Shown in pieces: positions 19,822 to 20,195 of a stretch of DNA of 20,195 bases. Below the pieces are notes generated by a model, which saw nothing but the letters and a program-made list of their open reading frames with translations, made no database searches and was not told the origin of the DNA. This DNA is from CAYMZB01 sp964394845. Its GTDB lineage: Bacteria; Patescibacteriota; Microgenomatia; Daviesbacterales; UBA10151. The stretch spans positions 1 to 20,195 of the forward strand of contig CAYMZB010000010.1 in the NCBI GenBank assembly GCA_964394845.1, given 5' to 3'. The position numbers and the translations under genes are program-made. Position 1 is the first letter of the stretch. Each line of letters begins with the position of its first letter.

Positions 19822-20041
19822 AAAAAAGAAATATTTACAAATTGCCTTAAATAGCACTCCTTCTGAAGGAGAAGAAATTATTTCTCAGTTGCCGTCTTCA
19901 GACAGGATTATTATTGAGGCTGGAACACCCTTAATTAAAGCGTATGGCATCGAAGGCATCAAACAACTCAAAACTGCCTGGGAAATACTAATTAGTCTTT
20001 TTAGGAAGAAACAAATTTACTGTTACTACAGCCAAGGTTAA
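19811..20041 (+). CDS. truncated HUMPS-family (hexulose-phosphate synthase/OMP decarboxylase-like) barrel fragment, possible pseudogene
   Basis: A 76-residue frame. Residues 8-58 (YLQIALNSTPSEGEEIISQL, then RIIIEAGTPLIKAYGIEGIKQLK) closely resemble the first two beta-alpha units of the 3-hexulose-6-phosphate synthase / orotidine phosphate decarboxylase superfamily, whose members have about 200 residues. From about 19985 the similarity stops and an unrelated tail runs to a stop. The usual Asp of the first strand (VALD) is Asn here. A good Shine-Dalgarno (GAGGAG, 19801-19806) lies 4 bases before the ATG, and the frame overlaps the protease stop by 11 bases. Its end overlaps the convergent membrane gene by 54 bases. 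It is probably a remnant of a truncated gene; a functional small protein is less likely. Confidence 0.65.
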   Translation: MLDRKKKYLQIALNSTPSEGEEIISQLPSSDRIIIEAGTPLIKAYGIEGIKQLKTAWEILISLFRKKQIYCYYSQG

Positions 20042-20195
20042 TATTGAAACCATGAATGGAAATCCATGAAAGTAAGTCCACCTACTAGTTAAACTAACTA
20101 CTAAATCAACAATTAATCCTAAAGTTATAGCATATAATCCTAGCTTATAAGATTGCCAAAAACCAAAATTTTGTTTCAAGATTTTGCCAAGCACC
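19988..20195 (-). CDS. membrane protein, C-terminal part (window edge)
   Basis: The frame runs off the right edge, so only the last 68 or so residues are seen. They hold two hydrophobic segments around LGLYAITLGLIVDLVVSL and FMVSILTLAVVTVNLFL, ending LPKKTN. The GTG at 20194 is probably internal rather than the start. The YKLGLYAITLGLI pattern recalls DUF1189/YIP1-type membrane proteins, but this is weak. The stop (TAG, 19990-19988) lies within the truncated HUMPS frame, almost exactly where the HUMPS similarity ends. Confidence 0.6.
   Translation of the reverse strand, partial: VLGKILKQNFGFWQSYKLGLYAITLGLIVDLVVSLTSRWTYFHGFPFMVSILTLAVVTVNLFLPKKTN

Noticed and set aside
1..20195. CRISPR array, tRNA, rRNA or insertion sequence
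   Set aside because: No regularly spaced direct repeats, cloverleaf sequence or transposase was seen; all gaps are under about 160 bases.

Overview
The window is AT-rich, densely packed bacterial DNA with small genes, many overlapping or near-touching reading frames and no gene-free stretch above about 160 bases. The gene content suggests a Candidate Phyla Radiation (Patescibacteria) genome, most likely Microgenomates-like. The clues are surface proteins with dockerin-like modules, a reduced PilN/PilO pilus operon, small DUF378 and RelE/Phd genes, and many palindromic repeats. This lineage call is inference. TGA is used as a normal stop (for example at the ends of pilN and pilO), which argues against the UGA-recoding Gracilibacteria and Absconditabacteria.

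Layout. 1-2267 (+): the 3' part of a secreted subtilase with LamG and dockerin-like modules. 2283-4866 (-): rpsT, then a translationally coupled pilus cluster of pilN, pilO, a 55-residue membrane peptide and a membrane-anchored Fn3/dockerin-like protein. 4925-9001 (+): murJ, lepA and a SAM methyltransferase. 8982-9537 (-): a RelE toxin and Phd/YefM antitoxin. 9694-10961 (+): DUF378 and an S66 LD-carboxypeptidase/MccF-like peptidase. 10958-11662 (-): NAD kinase. 11681-12919 (+): an MFS transporter. 12970-13644 (-): an anchored unknown protein. 13783-19821 (+): a heat-shock operon of hrcA, grpE, dnaK, dnaJ and a membrane-tethered trypsin-like protease. 19811-20195: a truncated HUMPS-family fragment converging on the end of a membrane-protein gene.

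The operons make sense functionally. HrcA with a variant CIRCE operator should control the whole chaperone operon and the protease joined to it by overlapping start/stop codons. PilN and PilO form the inner-membrane platform of a type IV pilus, and the coupled small protein and Fn3/dockerin-like protein look like accessory or surface parts.

The most notable non-coding signals are these. First, eight genes have a -10 hexamer only 6-8 bases before the start codon, which predicts leaderless mRNAs; DUF378, in contrast, has an almost perfect Shine-Dalgarno. Second, a compensated variant of CIRCE overlaps the hrcA promoter. Third, several palindromic repeats are present; three lie in frame inside disordered parts of proteins and one intergenic copy carries a good promoter match next to a start codon. 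Fourth, the NAD kinase carries two CxxC pairs that could bind zinc. No tRNA, rRNA, CRISPR array or insertion sequence was seen.
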